From Acidobacteriota bacterium (GTDB lineage: Bacteria > Acidobacteriota > Vicinamibacteria > Vicinamibacterales > UBA2999): 51,435 bases of DNA. The notes beneath the pieces were generated by a model. It searched no databases and was not told the DNA's origin. It worked only from the letters and a program-made list of their open reading frames with translations. The stretch covers positions 1 to 51,435 of the forward strand of contig JACPPO010000146.1 of the NCBI GenBank assembly GCA_016190945.1, in the 5' to 3' direction. A program made the position numbers and the translations under genes. This document shows positions 32,655 to 40,658 of the stretch, one piece after another (position 1 is the first letter of the stretch; each line of letters begins with the position of its first letter).

Positions 32655-32872
32655 ATGGACTTGGCCCCGACCTTCGTGATGCCATCCCTGATTCCGATCG
32701 GGATCGGGTTCGTTCTGTTCAGATATGGGTGGAACGCGCGGCGGGGGCCGCAACGTGTGGCGGTCTGGTGTTGGTGGCGTATCCGTACTTCACCGGCAGC
32801 ACCATAGCAATGACAAGCGTCGGCGTCCTCCTCGGCGGCGTGCCGTATCTGATGATTTGGGTCGGATGGTGA
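32655..32872 (+). pseudogene. Small two-helix membrane protein, frameshifted
   Basis: An ATG frame gives MDLAPTFVMPSLIPIGIGFV then LF, a hydrophobic helix. After a shift near 32720, another frame reads WVERAAGAATCGGLVLVAYP, YFTGSTIAMTSVGVLLGG, VPYLMIWVGW and TGA at 32870-32872, again hydrophobic. The second half is clearly protein-like and lacks its own start. Either the gene is broken or there is a one-base sequence error. Function unknown. Confidence 0.5.
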
Positions 32873-32932
32873 CCAACGAGTCGACGCCCGGATGGGATCG
32901 CTTCCACGCGTTCGCACTCGACAACTGAGCCT

Positions 32933-33853
32933 GTGCTGCGGTTTCTGGCGCGTCGCCTTGCATTGACCATCCCGGTGTTGCTCGGGGTGGCGACGCTTGT
33001 CTTCGCGCTTATCCATCTGATTCCAGGCGACCCGGCGCAGGCGATGCTTGGCGAGACAGCCGCCGAGGAGGATGTCGCGGCGTTGCGGGCGCGCCTTGGC
33101 CTGGACCGGCCGCTCATCGAGCAATACGGCGGCTTCCTCAGGCGCGCGGCCCGCGGTGATCTCGGCACCTCGCTGCGCACGAGCGAGCCCGTCACGCAGG
33201 CCATCGTCGATCGGCTGCCCGCGACGCTCGAACTGGCGGCGGCGGCCATGCTGGTCGCGATTGGCGCTTCGGTCCCGCTCGGCATCGTTGCCGCCGTGCG
33301 GCGGGGGACGATCGTCGACCACGCCGCGACCACCCTCGCGTTAACCGGAATCTCGATTCCAAACTTCTGGCTGGGACCGCTCTTGGCCATCGTCTTCGCG
33401 GTTGAACTGGGCTGGCTGCCGGTGTCCGGCCGCGGCACGCTCGCGCACCTGGTGCTCCCGGCGATCTCGTTAGGCGCGGCGTTGGCGGCGATCCTTGCGC
33501 GGATGACGCGCGCGTCACTCCTCGAGGAGCTGCGTGAGCCCTACGTGCAGGCGGCACGGGCGCGCGGCGCGTCACGCGCCAGGGCCGTGCTGCGCCATGC
33601 GTTCCGCAACAGCCTGATCCCTGTCGTCACCCTCGTCGGCTTGCAGTTCGGCGCCGTACTGACCGGCGCGGTCATCACCGAGACGATCTTCGCGTGGCCC
33701 GGCATCGGCCGGCTCCTCATCCAGTCGATCGGCTTTCGCGACTATCCCATGGTCCAGGGATGCATTTTGTTCATTGCCGTGACGTACGTCGGGATGAACC
33801 TGCTGACGGATCTTGTCTACGGCGTGTTGGATCCTCGCATTCGTTATGACTGA
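32933..33853 (+). CDS. dppB: Peptide/nickel ABC transporter permease, DppB type
   Basis: Inner-membrane permease of the oligopeptide family. MLRFLARRLALTIPVLLGVA begins the first membrane helix, followed by LIHLIPGDPAQAMLGETA. The cytoplasmic EAA loop ARARGASRARAVLRHAFRNS is intact, then the ETIFAWPGIGRLL segment. 306 residues; GTG start. It pairs with the following permease, but no substrate-binding protein or ATPase is present, so the pair depends on genes elsewhere. Confidence 0.9.
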   Translation: MLRFLARRLALTIPVLLGVATLVFALIHLIPGDPAQAMLGETAAEEDVAALRARLGLDRPLIEQYGGFLRRAARGDLGTSLRTSEPVTQAIVDRLPATLELAAAAMLVAIGASVPLGIVAAVRRGTIVDHAATTLALTGISIPNFWLGPLLAIVFAVELGWLPVSGRGTLAHLVLPAISLGAALAAILARMTRASLLEELREPYVQAARARGASRARAVLRHAFRNSLIPVVTLVGLQFGAVLTGAVITETIFAWPGIGRLLIQSIGFRDYPMVQGCILFIAVTYVGMNLLTDLVYGVLDPRIRYD

Positions 33854-33880
33854 CGCACCCTCGCGCCTCCGACCGCTGCC

Positions 33881-34681
33881 ATGGCCAGAGTAGGTGCGGC
33901 CGTGGTGTTCGTCGCCGTCCTGGCGGCCATCCTGGGCCCATGGCTGGCGCCGTTTGAGCCATCGACGCAGGAGCTGGCGCTGCGGCTGGAAGGACCGAAC
34001 GGTGCGCATTGGTTCGGTCTCGATGAGCTGGGACGCGACGTTTTCGCACGCGTGCTATTGGGTGCGCGCATCTCGCTGCTCGTCAGCTTCGTCGTCGTCG
34101 GCGTGTCGGCGACCATCGGGATTGCCATGGGCTCGGTGGCGGGGTATTTCGGCGGCCGCATCGATGAGGCGATCAGCCGGCTGATCGACATCCTACTGGC
34201 GTTTCCGGGATTACTGCTCGCAATCGCGCTGGTTGCCGTCCTGGGCCCGAGCCTCACGAATGTGGTGCTGGCGCTGTCGCTCATTGGGTGGGTGGGCTAC
34301 GCGCGTCTCGTCCGCGGCCAGGTGCTACGGGCCCGCGAGCTGGAGTTCGTGCAGGCCGCGAGGGCGCTCGGCGCCACGACCTCGCGGATCCTGAGGCGCC
34401 ACATTATCCCCACCACCTTGCCGGCCGTGACCGTACAGGCAACGCTTGGCATGGGGGGGGCGATCCTGGCGGAGGCGGCGCTCAGTTTCCTGGGCTTGGG
34501 CGTGCAGCCGCCAACGCCGAGCTGGGGCACGATGCTCAATTACGGGCGCGGGCATCTGCTCGATGCGCCGCACCTGACCATCTTCCCTGGTCTCGCCATC
34601 GCGATTCTCGTGCTCGGATTCAATTTTCTCGGGGACGGCTTGCGCGATGCGCTGGATCCGGCTACGCGGAGTCGGACTTAG
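33881..34681 (+). CDS. dppC: Peptide/nickel ABC transporter permease, DppC type
   Basis: Second permease of the pair, 266 residues, 27 bp downstream. It shows HWFGLDELGRDVFARVLLGA after the first helix, the EAA loop QAARALGATTSRILRRHIIP, and EAALSFLGLGVQPPTPSWG, all typical of DppC/OppC. Forms the channel with the upstream protein. Substrate (peptide, nickel or other) cannot be told. Confidence 0.9.
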   Translation: MARVGAAVVFVAVLAAILGPWLAPFEPSTQELALRLEGPNGAHWFGLDELGRDVFARVLLGARISLLVSFVVVGVSATIGIAMGSVAGYFGGRIDEAISRLIDILLAFPGLLLAIALVAVLGPSLTNVVLALSLIGWVGYARLVRGQVLRARELEFVQAARALGATTSRILRRHIIPTTLPAVTVQATLGMGGAILAEAALSFLGLGVQPPTPSWGTMLNYGRGHLLDAPHLTIFPGLAIAILVLGFNFLGDGLRDALDPATRSRT

Positions 34682-34692
34682 CACTCAACGTT

Positions 34693-34758
34693 CGACGGTG
34701 CGAGGGTGCGACAGTCGGTACGACTATGCACTCTCGGCACCATCGCACCCTCGCACTG
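34693..34758. repeat. Heptad TCGCACY inverted repeat, copy 2
   Basis: GTGCGAGGGTGCGA (34698-34711) and TCGCACCCTCGCAC (34743-34756) are perfect 14-bp inverted arms made of 7-bp units. It lies between dppC and the convergent TPR gene and could end both transcripts. Confidence 0.75.
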
Positions 34759-34761
34759 AGG

Positions 34762-35955
34762 TTATGAGGTCGGTAATCGCCGCTCGAGCCGCGCCAGGCG
34801 AGTGAGGGTCGCCGGGTCGACGTCGCTTTCGCCGGCAAGGGCAACGTAGCGGAGTAATGCGTCCCGGGCGACAGGGACATGTCCAAGCCGTTCTGCGGCA
34901 TCCGCCAGGTACCGAAACACGATCGGGTCCACCGGCGGTTTTCCAGCGGCCTCGAGCAGGGTCCGCTCGGCCGCGCGCGCATCGCCCGCCAGCAGCATCG
35001 CCCGGCCGTACAAGGTTAGCGTCTCGCTTGAGGCGGTCGCGGCGGCAGCCGTGGGCTGCAGCGCTTCGATCGCCTTGCTCAATGCGACGCGGTCGTTCCG
35101 GAGTTCCGCGGCCTCGAGCCATACCCGACCGAGGGCCGTGTAGACCGCCGGCGTGTCGGGGTAGCGCTCCGCCGCGCGGCCGAGGGTGAGAATGGCCGCG
35201 TCGGTTCGTCCCCAGCGGGCGTAGGCAAGCCCCACGCTCACGAGCCGTTCGGCACGTGAGGGTTCGAGTGCCGCGAGCGCCTCCAGTTGCGCCAATGCGT
35301 CCTGTCGACGACCCGCTCGATCGAAGAGATCGATCAACCCCTCCCGCGCGGCGGCAAACGCCGGGCTGATCTCCACCGCGCGCGTCAACGCCCGCAACGC
35401 CTTCTCGTCCTGTCCGCGTTCGCGAAGACACATGCCAAGCAGGTAGTGCGCTTCCGTGAAGCGCTCGTCGAGCGCGACGGCTTCGCCGAGGGGCTCGATG
35501 GCTTTCTCCACCTGCCCGGTCCTGTAGTAGGCAAGCGCGAGCTTGTACAGGACGCGCGGCGACCGATCGTCCAGCACGGTGAACGCCTGATAGTGCTCCG
35601 ATGCGCGCTCGTACCGCCCCATCGCGGCATTCACGTCGCCAAGCAGCTCGATCGGATGCGGCGCCGAAGGGTCGAGTGCCGCGGCTTCCCGCAGGTCCCG
35701 AAGCGCCGCAGTGAGTTCGCCGCGCCGCCGGTAGGTGTCGCCGCGCTTCAGGTGGGCCAGCATCGAGTCGCGCTTCAGGGCCAGGGCGCCGCTGAAGGCC
35801 TCGATCGCCCCGTAGGTCTGGTCCTGCGCCAGCGCGGCGTTGCCCGCTGCGATCAGGCGCTGAAATTCGCGCTCCTGGCGGACGGCATGCCACGCCAGGA
35901 CGACCCCGACCATCAGAGCGGCAAGACCCACGGATACGACCAGCAGGCGCTTCAT
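34762..35955 (-). CDS. Membrane-anchored TPR-repeat protein
   Basis: 397 residues. A single N-terminal hydrophobic helix (LLVVSVGLAALMVGVVLA) anchors a long row of tetratricopeptide repeats, for example AAGNAALAQDQTYGAIEAFS, LGDVNAAMGRYERASEHYQA and YLLGMCLRERGQDEKALRAL. Such proteins are scaffolds for other envelope proteins; no specific partner can be named. Its ATG overlaps the stop of a truncated upstream frame. Confidence 0.8.
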   Translation of the reverse strand: MKRLLVVSVGLAALMVGVVLAWHAVRQEREFQRLIAAGNAALAQDQTYGAIEAFSGALALKRDSMLAHLKRGDTYRRRGELTAALRDLREAAALDPSAPHPIELLGDVNAAMGRYERASEHYQAFTVLDDRSPRVLYKLALAYYRTGQVEKAIEPLGEAVALDERFTEAHYLLGMCLRERGQDEKALRALTRAVEISPAFAAAREGLIDLFDRAGRRQDALAQLEALAALEPSRAERLVSVGLAYARWGRTDAAILTLGRAAERYPDTPAVYTALGRVWLEAAELRNDRVALSKAIEALQPTAAAATASSETLTLYGRAMLLAGDARAAERTLLEAAGKPPVDPIVFRYLADAAERLGHVPVARDALLRYVALAGESDVDPATLTRLARLERRLPTS

Positions 35956-36041
35956 GGCAGCGGCTCATCGTAGCAGAGGTACGGGACCTTCGTCGCCAGG
36001 GCGGCGATGAAGTCGCGCGTGCCGAGACTCGTGGTCGTGCA
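35952..36041 (-). pseudogene. C-terminal remnant of a gene once upstream of the TPR gene
   Basis: A minus-strand frame ends TTTSLGTRDFIAALATKV then PYLCYDEPLP and TGA, with that TGA overlapping the TPR gene ATG (ATGA), the spacing typical of cotranslated genes. Upstream the frame meets a stop at about 36060. The rest of the gene is missing. Family not recognised. Confidence 0.35.
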
Positions 36042-36112
36042 CCCGCGCGAGCTCTACGGCCTGAACCTTACCGATTCCGGCGGTCCGGCGGCGGAGGATG
36101 TCGTGAAGCTGC

Positions 36113-38371
36113 TTAATGGCGCCCGGACGCGGCCGGTGCTTCGCCCCGCGCGCTCGTAACGTTGTTCAGCGAGTCGGTGGCGCGGATGATCACGTCGCGG
36201 GCCGCCGTATCACCTTCCAATGTCAGTTCGAACTGTTCGGCGCGCGAATCGGCAATGCCGTCCTTGGGATAGATCGTCTGCCAGCGGTCGCCATCCAGTG
36301 AATACTCAGCCTTCTGCACTGCTGAATCGGCGTCCCGTACCTCGAAGGCGATCACCGTGCGGGTGCCCTCGCGGTGGACGGCCGTAACCGTCACCACCGG
36401 CGGCATGTTGTCGATCTCGAACGTAGTGCTTTCCATCGACGCGGTCAGCGCAGCATCAGGCGGATTCGACGGCAGGTCGGAAGCCACAACCTGGACGACA
36501 TAACGGCCGTTGGGTACTGAGGTCGTGTCCCACACGAGAATCGGGTCGGTGAGCTCGCGTTTGAGCGGTTTCCATGCGGTTTCTCCCTCGCGTCGGTACA
36601 GCACGTCGTAATGCAGCTCGTCCCGGTTCTCGTCCTCCGCGCGCCACACGAAGGTCAGCAGCCCCTTCTGGTAGGCGCGGCGTCCCAGCGCGGGTGCGCT
36701 GGTAGCCGCGCCCCCCCCGCCCTGGTTCTGCGCCGCCGCGCGCCGATCCGGCGTGTCCCCCTCGAACCCCGCGATCTCGGGATCGCCCGTTGGAAACGGA
36801 CGCTGAAAAATAGTGCCCGGTGGGTGGATGGTGATCGCCGTCACGCGGGGACGCGTGTTGCGCGGTAGATACGCCGCGGTCACCGAGGTCAACATCGGCG
36901 CCTGGTTGCGGCCGGCTGCCAGCACCGCGCGCCATTGAAGGTATCGCGCGCGGGGACTCACGATCGGGCTGCCGGTTTCGTCGGTGTAGGCCTTGCTCCA
37001 GTCGCTCCACGTTTCGTCGGGGGTCCGCGTGTTGCCGGAACGCGTGGCGATCTCGAGCTTCGTGCCCGCGGGGACCAGGCCCTGCCATTTGATGGCACCC
37101 CAGGTGGCGACGGCCTGTGCGTCGCGGACATCCGACGTATAGGTACCGCGATCGGCGCGCTCAGCCGACAGCTGCAGCAGCTTGCCGGGATTTGACGTTG
37201 CGAACAGCATCCGACCCGCCCGGTCCGGAAGCAGCGTGGTTACTTGCTGCGCCAGCGCGCGTGCCACCAGCGTCGGCTGCATCGGCTCGTCCGCGAGGCG
37301 ATAGATCTTCCCCTCGTTCCCGGTGGCGACAAGCACGGTTCCGTCGCTGTCGAACGCCATGTCGTAGGGGACGTCTTCGCGCAACTGCCAGACGAGGTCC
37401 CACGCGCCATCCCGCATGATGCGGTAGACCGCGCCGGCACCGGGACCCTGGTTGTCGCGCGGCGCCGCTTGCGGTGCAGGTCTCGCCGCCGTGGTGGCCG
37501 AGTCGGCGGCAATCGTGATCGACGTAACCTCGGTGGAAACCGAGGCGACCGGCTGCGGTTGCGCGGGCTCCGGCGTCTGGATGGGCGGCCGAGCCTGCGT
37601 GGGAGCGGCGCGTTCGCTCACCGCCGCGGCGTAGATGTCGCCGTTGGTGTCGACGCGAAGCGTACGAATCTCGTTGTACGGAGAATCGAGGAGAACGAAC
37701 GGCTTGCCGGACGCGTCGATCTGAAACACCCGCCCGGGTGACTCGGTTCCCGCCAGGAGCCGGCCTTCACGATCGAAGGCGAGCGACATCACATGGGCCG
37801 CCTTGGTCTGGTAGAAGGGCGCGCCCCGGCCGTCCGAGCCGATCTTGTAAATGGTGCCCTTGTCGCCCGTGCCGGCGAACACGTTGCCCGCGGGATCGAC
37901 CGCCAGGCTCCATACGTACCGATCCGGCGGATCAAAGAACATCGTGCCAGATCCGAGCGCATCCACTCTGTAGATCTTGCCGTCAGGCGACGTCGCGGCG
38001 TAGATGCCGCCGGCGGGCGCCAGCGCAATGGCATGTACCTCGAGTTCCTCGGCGTCGAAGAACACGGTGCCGTTGCCGCTGGCGTCAACGCGGTACACCT
38101 GTCCCTCGTTTCCGCTGCCGATGAATACGGAGCCGTCCGGCGCGCTCACCAGCGTCCATAGGAAGGGGGCACTTGATTCGTAGACGGTTGTCGTGGCGGG
38201 CCCGAGCGCCAGGCGGCCGTACGCATCAATCGACAGGTTCTCGACCTCGCCCTGGAGGAACTCGGCTTCCGTTGAGACCTGCCAGAACGTGGGCACCGCA
38301 GCGTACACTCCGGCCGCCGCCGCGCATAGGAACAACGCCGCAAGAAGACTTCGCTTCGATGGATGAGTCAT
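36113..38371 (-). CDS. Exported beta-propeller protein with C-terminal Ig/FnIII-like region
   Basis: 752 residues with a signal peptide (SLLAALFLCAAAAGVYAA). Residues about 50-440 hold repeated propeller strands of NHL/WD type: GSVFIGSGNEGQVYRVDASG, GGIYAATSPDGKIYRVD, GNVFAGTGDKGTIYKIGSDG and later TVLVATGNEGKIYRLADE. A Pro/Gln-rich linker lies at about 270-310. The C-terminal part (YHVLYRREGETAW-like, TTSVPNGRYVVQVVASD) resembles fibronectin or Ig-like domains. Ligand unknown; probably secreted or surface-bound. Confidence 0.8.
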   Translation of the reverse strand: MTHPSKRSLLAALFLCAAAAGVYAAVPTFWQVSTEAEFLQGEVENLSIDAYGRLALGPATTTVYESSAPFLWTLVSAPDGSVFIGSGNEGQVYRVDASGNGTVFFDAEELEVHAIALAPAGGIYAATSPDGKIYRVDALGSGTMFFDPPDRYVWSLAVDPAGNVFAGTGDKGTIYKIGSDGRGAPFYQTKAAHVMSLAFDREGRLLAGTESPGRVFQIDASGKPFVLLDSPYNEIRTLRVDTNGDIYAAAVSERAAPTQARPPIQTPEPAQPQPVASVSTEVTSITIAADSATTAARPAPQAAPRDNQGPGAGAVYRIMRDGAWDLVWQLREDVPYDMAFDSDGTVLVATGNEGKIYRLADEPMQPTLVARALAQQVTTLLPDRAGRMLFATSNPGKLLQLSAERADRGTYTSDVRDAQAVATWGAIKWQGLVPAGTKLEIATRSGNTRTPDETWSDWSKAYTDETGSPIVSPRARYLQWRAVLAAGRNQAPMLTSVTAAYLPRNTRPRVTAITIHPPGTIFQRPFPTGDPEIAGFEGDTPDRRAAAQNQGGGGAATSAPALGRRAYQKGLLTFVWRAEDENRDELHYDVLYRREGETAWKPLKRELTDPILVWDTTSVPNGRYVVQVVASDLPSNPPDAALTASMESTTFEIDNMPPVVTVTAVHREGTRTVIAFEVRDADSAVQKAEYSLDGDRWQTIYPKDGIADSRAEQFELTLEGDTAARDVIIRATDSLNNVTSARGEAPAASGRH

Positions 38372-38376
38372 GCTGA

Positions 38377-38444
38377 AAGTCGCAGGTCCAAGGTCAAAGG
38401 GCAGGAGTCAAATCGACCTTTACGTTTCACCCTTTGATTTACGG
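38377..38444. repeat. Heptad inverted repeat between propeller and S55 genes
   Basis: Left arm units GTCGCAG, GTCCAAG, GTCAAAG, then right arm units GACCTTT, ACGTTTC, ACCCTTT, GATTTAC show the same 7-bp period and inverted layout as the copies at 25011 and 50245. Confidence 0.55.
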
Positions 38445-40307
38445 TTATTCCTCGATCGTCAGCGTCAAGATGCGCGATCCGGTCACCGCGTGTCCGGTCG
38501 CAATGTCCCATTCGCCAAGCATCGCGCTCTGCAGCGGCCTGAAGCTGCCGCCGTTGCGATCGGATTCCATCACGGCCATCACGGAGGGAGGCAGCGCCGA
38601 GAACGATTCGCCCTTGACGACGGCGCCGCGATCGCGGCCGAGGAGGCGGACGTACAGGCGGTTGTTCTTGCGCGTGTTGTTCAGGACGCGAATCATCTGC
38701 GGCAGACCGCGCGTCTGGAGCGGTTGAACGTGCAGCTCCCGCGCCTCCCACTGCGATAGCCGGGTGCCGTCCGCCACCATGATCGACACCGGGCCGCTGG
38801 CGCTGGCCGGAATCGTCACCGGCAACGTTCTCGTGATTTCCTCACCGCGATACGTCCGCAGCAGCATCTTCAGATCCACCGTGGCGCCGGGCTTCGGGCG
38901 GTTGCCGTCGATCCACACCCGCTCGAGCGTGGCGCTGCGTGGCTGCTCACTCGCGTCGATCTCGAGATCAAGCCGCTCCAGCTCCACGTCTTCAAACGCG
39001 TTGCGAAGCAGGAAATTGATGGGAGCCACGACATACGCCGCCGCGCCGATCGAAGGCTGATCGCCCGTGAAGAGGTCCTCAAACGCCACGTTGCCGTATT
39101 TCTTGATGGACGCCGTGCCGCGGACGACATAGCTGGCCGCGCCGTTCTGGCGCTCGTACGAGCTGAGCGTGTTCAGGATGGAGAGGTACGCCAGCAGGGG
39201 AGTAAAGAGCTGGTCGTTTACCATTGCCATGTTGAACGTCTTCTTCGTCCCTCGCTCCGACGTCAGGCTGATCCGGACGGGGATGAGTGCCGGGCCCGGA
39301 CCGAGCGTCCCCGCGATCGTGGTGGCGCGATCTTGTTGGACGGTCCCAATCACCTCGCCGGTGGTGGCGATCTTCATCGAATTCGCGAGGCTCGGCAGCA
39401 CGGCAAGCACGCGGGCGCGCGTCATTGGGAACTGCGTCGGCCCAAGCCCGTGGAACGGATGGCCGAAGGCATAGACGCGATCGCCGTCCACCTCCGTCAC
39501 GGTGCCGGTCGCACCAAGTTCGAGATCGCCGCTCATAAGGGCGATACCGACGGGATCGCCGGGTCGTAGGGGTGGTGCCGCTACGGGCAAAGCCCCTCCG
39601 GCTGTCTGCGCAGGTCGTGGCGCGACGAGCGAGGACCCTCCCATCACCGGGACGAAACCCCGGTCGCGGAAGGCGGAAGCGATCGGATCGATCACATCCG
39701 CGTCAAATCCGCCGAGCGACAGCGGCGTGGCAATCGGATGAAGCAACGTCCCTATGCCGGCGTTCAACGTGGCGCCGCCGAAGACCCGCACGTCGGCCGG
39801 GTTGTCGGCAAACGGCCCCGTCCAGCTGAACGCCTGGCGGAGCGAGGCGCTCAGGCTTTCCGGTGTGAGCGGGAACCGCAGCTCAACGCGCGCGGCCTGG
39901 CGCCGCGGGCCGGCAAACGTCGCGGCTTCGGTCATCTCGTCGATCGGCGTAATGCCGGCAATCGGCTCCTTCGAAAACTGGCCGAGTGAATACGAAACGG
40001 CGCCAACCAGGCGGCCGTCGATGTACACCGGGCTGCCGCTCATGCCCGCAATCACGCCCGTGTTGGCGAGCGGGCCGCCCTCGAGCCGCGCCAGGATCAG
40101 GTTGCGGCGCGTGCCGATGACGTTGTGCAGCACCCCGAGGATGTGGACCTTGAACTCGTCGAGACGGTCGCCTTCGAAGACGGTCTTGCCGATGCCCACC
40201 ATCCCGGCTTTCAGCTCATCCACGGGAAAGGTCCGGCTCTGGGCCGGAAGGCCGGCGGCCAGGAACAGGAGCAGGGCCAAGGCAGAGGCGAGAGATCGTA
40301 TGAACAT
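38445..40307 (-). CDS. Exported SpoIVB-type (S55) peptidase-domain protein
   Basis: 620 residues from ATG 40307, with a signal peptide (SLASALALLLFLAAGLPAQS). The peptidase S55 region follows: VDELKAGMVGIGKTVFEG, then the catalytic-Ser loop GVIAGMSGSPVYIDGRLVGA and PIAGITPIDEM. A second conserved block includes DRVYAFGHPFHGLGPTQFPM. In Bacillus, SpoIVB signals to a sporulation protease; in non-sporulating bacteria the role of these proteins is unknown. The C-terminal 250 residues are beta-rich. The long open frame upstream of 40307 lies in the aromatic leader and is not coding. Confidence 0.85.
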   Translation of the reverse strand: MFIRSLASALALLLFLAAGLPAQSRTFPVDELKAGMVGIGKTVFEGDRLDEFKVHILGVLHNVIGTRRNLILARLEGGPLANTGVIAGMSGSPVYIDGRLVGAVSYSLGQFSKEPIAGITPIDEMTEAATFAGPRRQAARVELRFPLTPESLSASLRQAFSWTGPFADNPADVRVFGGATLNAGIGTLLHPIATPLSLGGFDADVIDPIASAFRDRGFVPVMGGSSLVAPRPAQTAGGALPVAAPPLRPGDPVGIALMSGDLELGATGTVTEVDGDRVYAFGHPFHGLGPTQFPMTRARVLAVLPSLANSMKIATTGEVIGTVQQDRATTIAGTLGPGPALIPVRISLTSERGTKKTFNMAMVNDQLFTPLLAYLSILNTLSSYERQNGAASYVVRGTASIKKYGNVAFEDLFTGDQPSIGAAAYVVAPINFLLRNAFEDVELERLDLEIDASEQPRSATLERVWIDGNRPKPGATVDLKMLLRTYRGEEITRTLPVTIPASASGPVSIMVADGTRLSQWEARELHVQPLQTRGLPQMIRVLNNTRKNNRLYVRLLGRDRGAVVKGESFSALPPSVMAVMESDRNGGSFRPLQSAMLGEWDIATGHAVTGSRILTLTIEE

Positions 40308-40447
40308 CGGCTGAAGGCTCAACCTTGAAGATACGGGTAAACCGCTGAAACTGCAAGGCCCGAAGCCCTGCGCTGACGACCTCTCCAAAGCCCAATGAGC
40401 GGAGGGAATGATTGTAGGCAACCCTTGGATCCGGAGCCCTCTGCCCG
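40308..40447. other. Gap between S55 gene and aromatic operon promoter
   Basis: No gene. One partial heptad unit run (CCAAAGCCCAAT, about 40394-40405) is related to the CCCAAAG repeats. Confidence 0.45.
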
Positions 40448-40475
40448 TTGACAGCCGCAGAACCTCTGCGATACA
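40448..40475 (+). promoter_or_regulatory. Promoter of the aromatic amino acid operon
   Basis: A perfect TTGACA (40448-40453), 16-bp spacer and GATACA (40470-40475), or TACAGT at 40473. The start would be about 40482, giving a very short 5' leader before the peptide ATG at 40497. Confidence 0.65.
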
Positions 40476-40496
40476 GTCAGTCCAGTCTTCACGCTC

Positions 40497-40589
40497 ATGC
40501 CGCATCGCTTTAGCTTTTTCCCGTCGCCGAGCTACGCCAGCTACTGGTGGTGGTATCGGACTGCGACTGAAGGGGCGGCCGGCGTCTAA
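40497..40589 (+). CDS. Aromatic (Phe/Tyr/Trp) leader peptide
   Basis: A 30-codon ORF beginning MPHRFSFFPSPS and continuing YASYWWWYRTA to TAA. It holds three Phe, three Tyr and three consecutive Trp codons. It lies between a strong promoter and an intrinsic terminator directly before aroDE-trp-aroQ-aroF-tyrA, an operon serving all three amino acids. By the known logic of leader peptides, stalling at Phe, Tyr or Trp codons would favour read-through. No Shine-Dalgarno is clear. Confidence 0.85.
   Translation: MPHRFSFFPSPSYASYWWWYRTATEGAAGV
40567..40577 (+). promoter_or_regulatory. Antiterminator arm of the aromatic attenuator
   Basis: CTGAAGGGGCG, just 10 bp after the Trp/Tyr codon run, pairs over 11 bp (one G-U) with CGCCTCTTCAG at 40619-40629, the 5' arm of the terminator. 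A weak competing hairpin is GTCGC (40523-40527) with GCGAC (40563-40567). Confidence 0.65.
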
Positions 40590-40617
40590 GACCCGCACGA
40601 CGAACTGAGCCTATACG

Positions 40618-40658
40618 ACGCCTCTTCAGCCCCTGGTTGAAGAGGCGTTCTTGTTTTT
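40618..40658 (+). terminator. Intrinsic terminator of the aromatic attenuator
   Basis: ACGCCTCTTCA (40618-40628) and TGAAGAGGCGT (40638-40648) form a perfect 11-bp stem with a 9-nt loop, then a T-rich tract to 40658, ending at the aroDE ATG (40659). Confidence 0.9.

Noticed and set aside
32933-34681. A complete peptide ABC transporter operon
   Set aside because: Only the two permeases are present; neighbouring genes are unrelated and no ATPase or binding protein is found.
36007-36159. A 50-codon plus-strand ORF (start MKSRVPRLVVVHPRELYGLN)
   Set aside because: It overlaps the end of the propeller gene on the other strand, has no ribosome site and no recognised family; the minus-strand tail in the same place is better supported.
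40308-40598. N-terminal extension of the S55 protein by 97 codons
   Set aside because: It runs through the aromatic leader and promoter; the ATG at 40307 starts a proper signal peptide.
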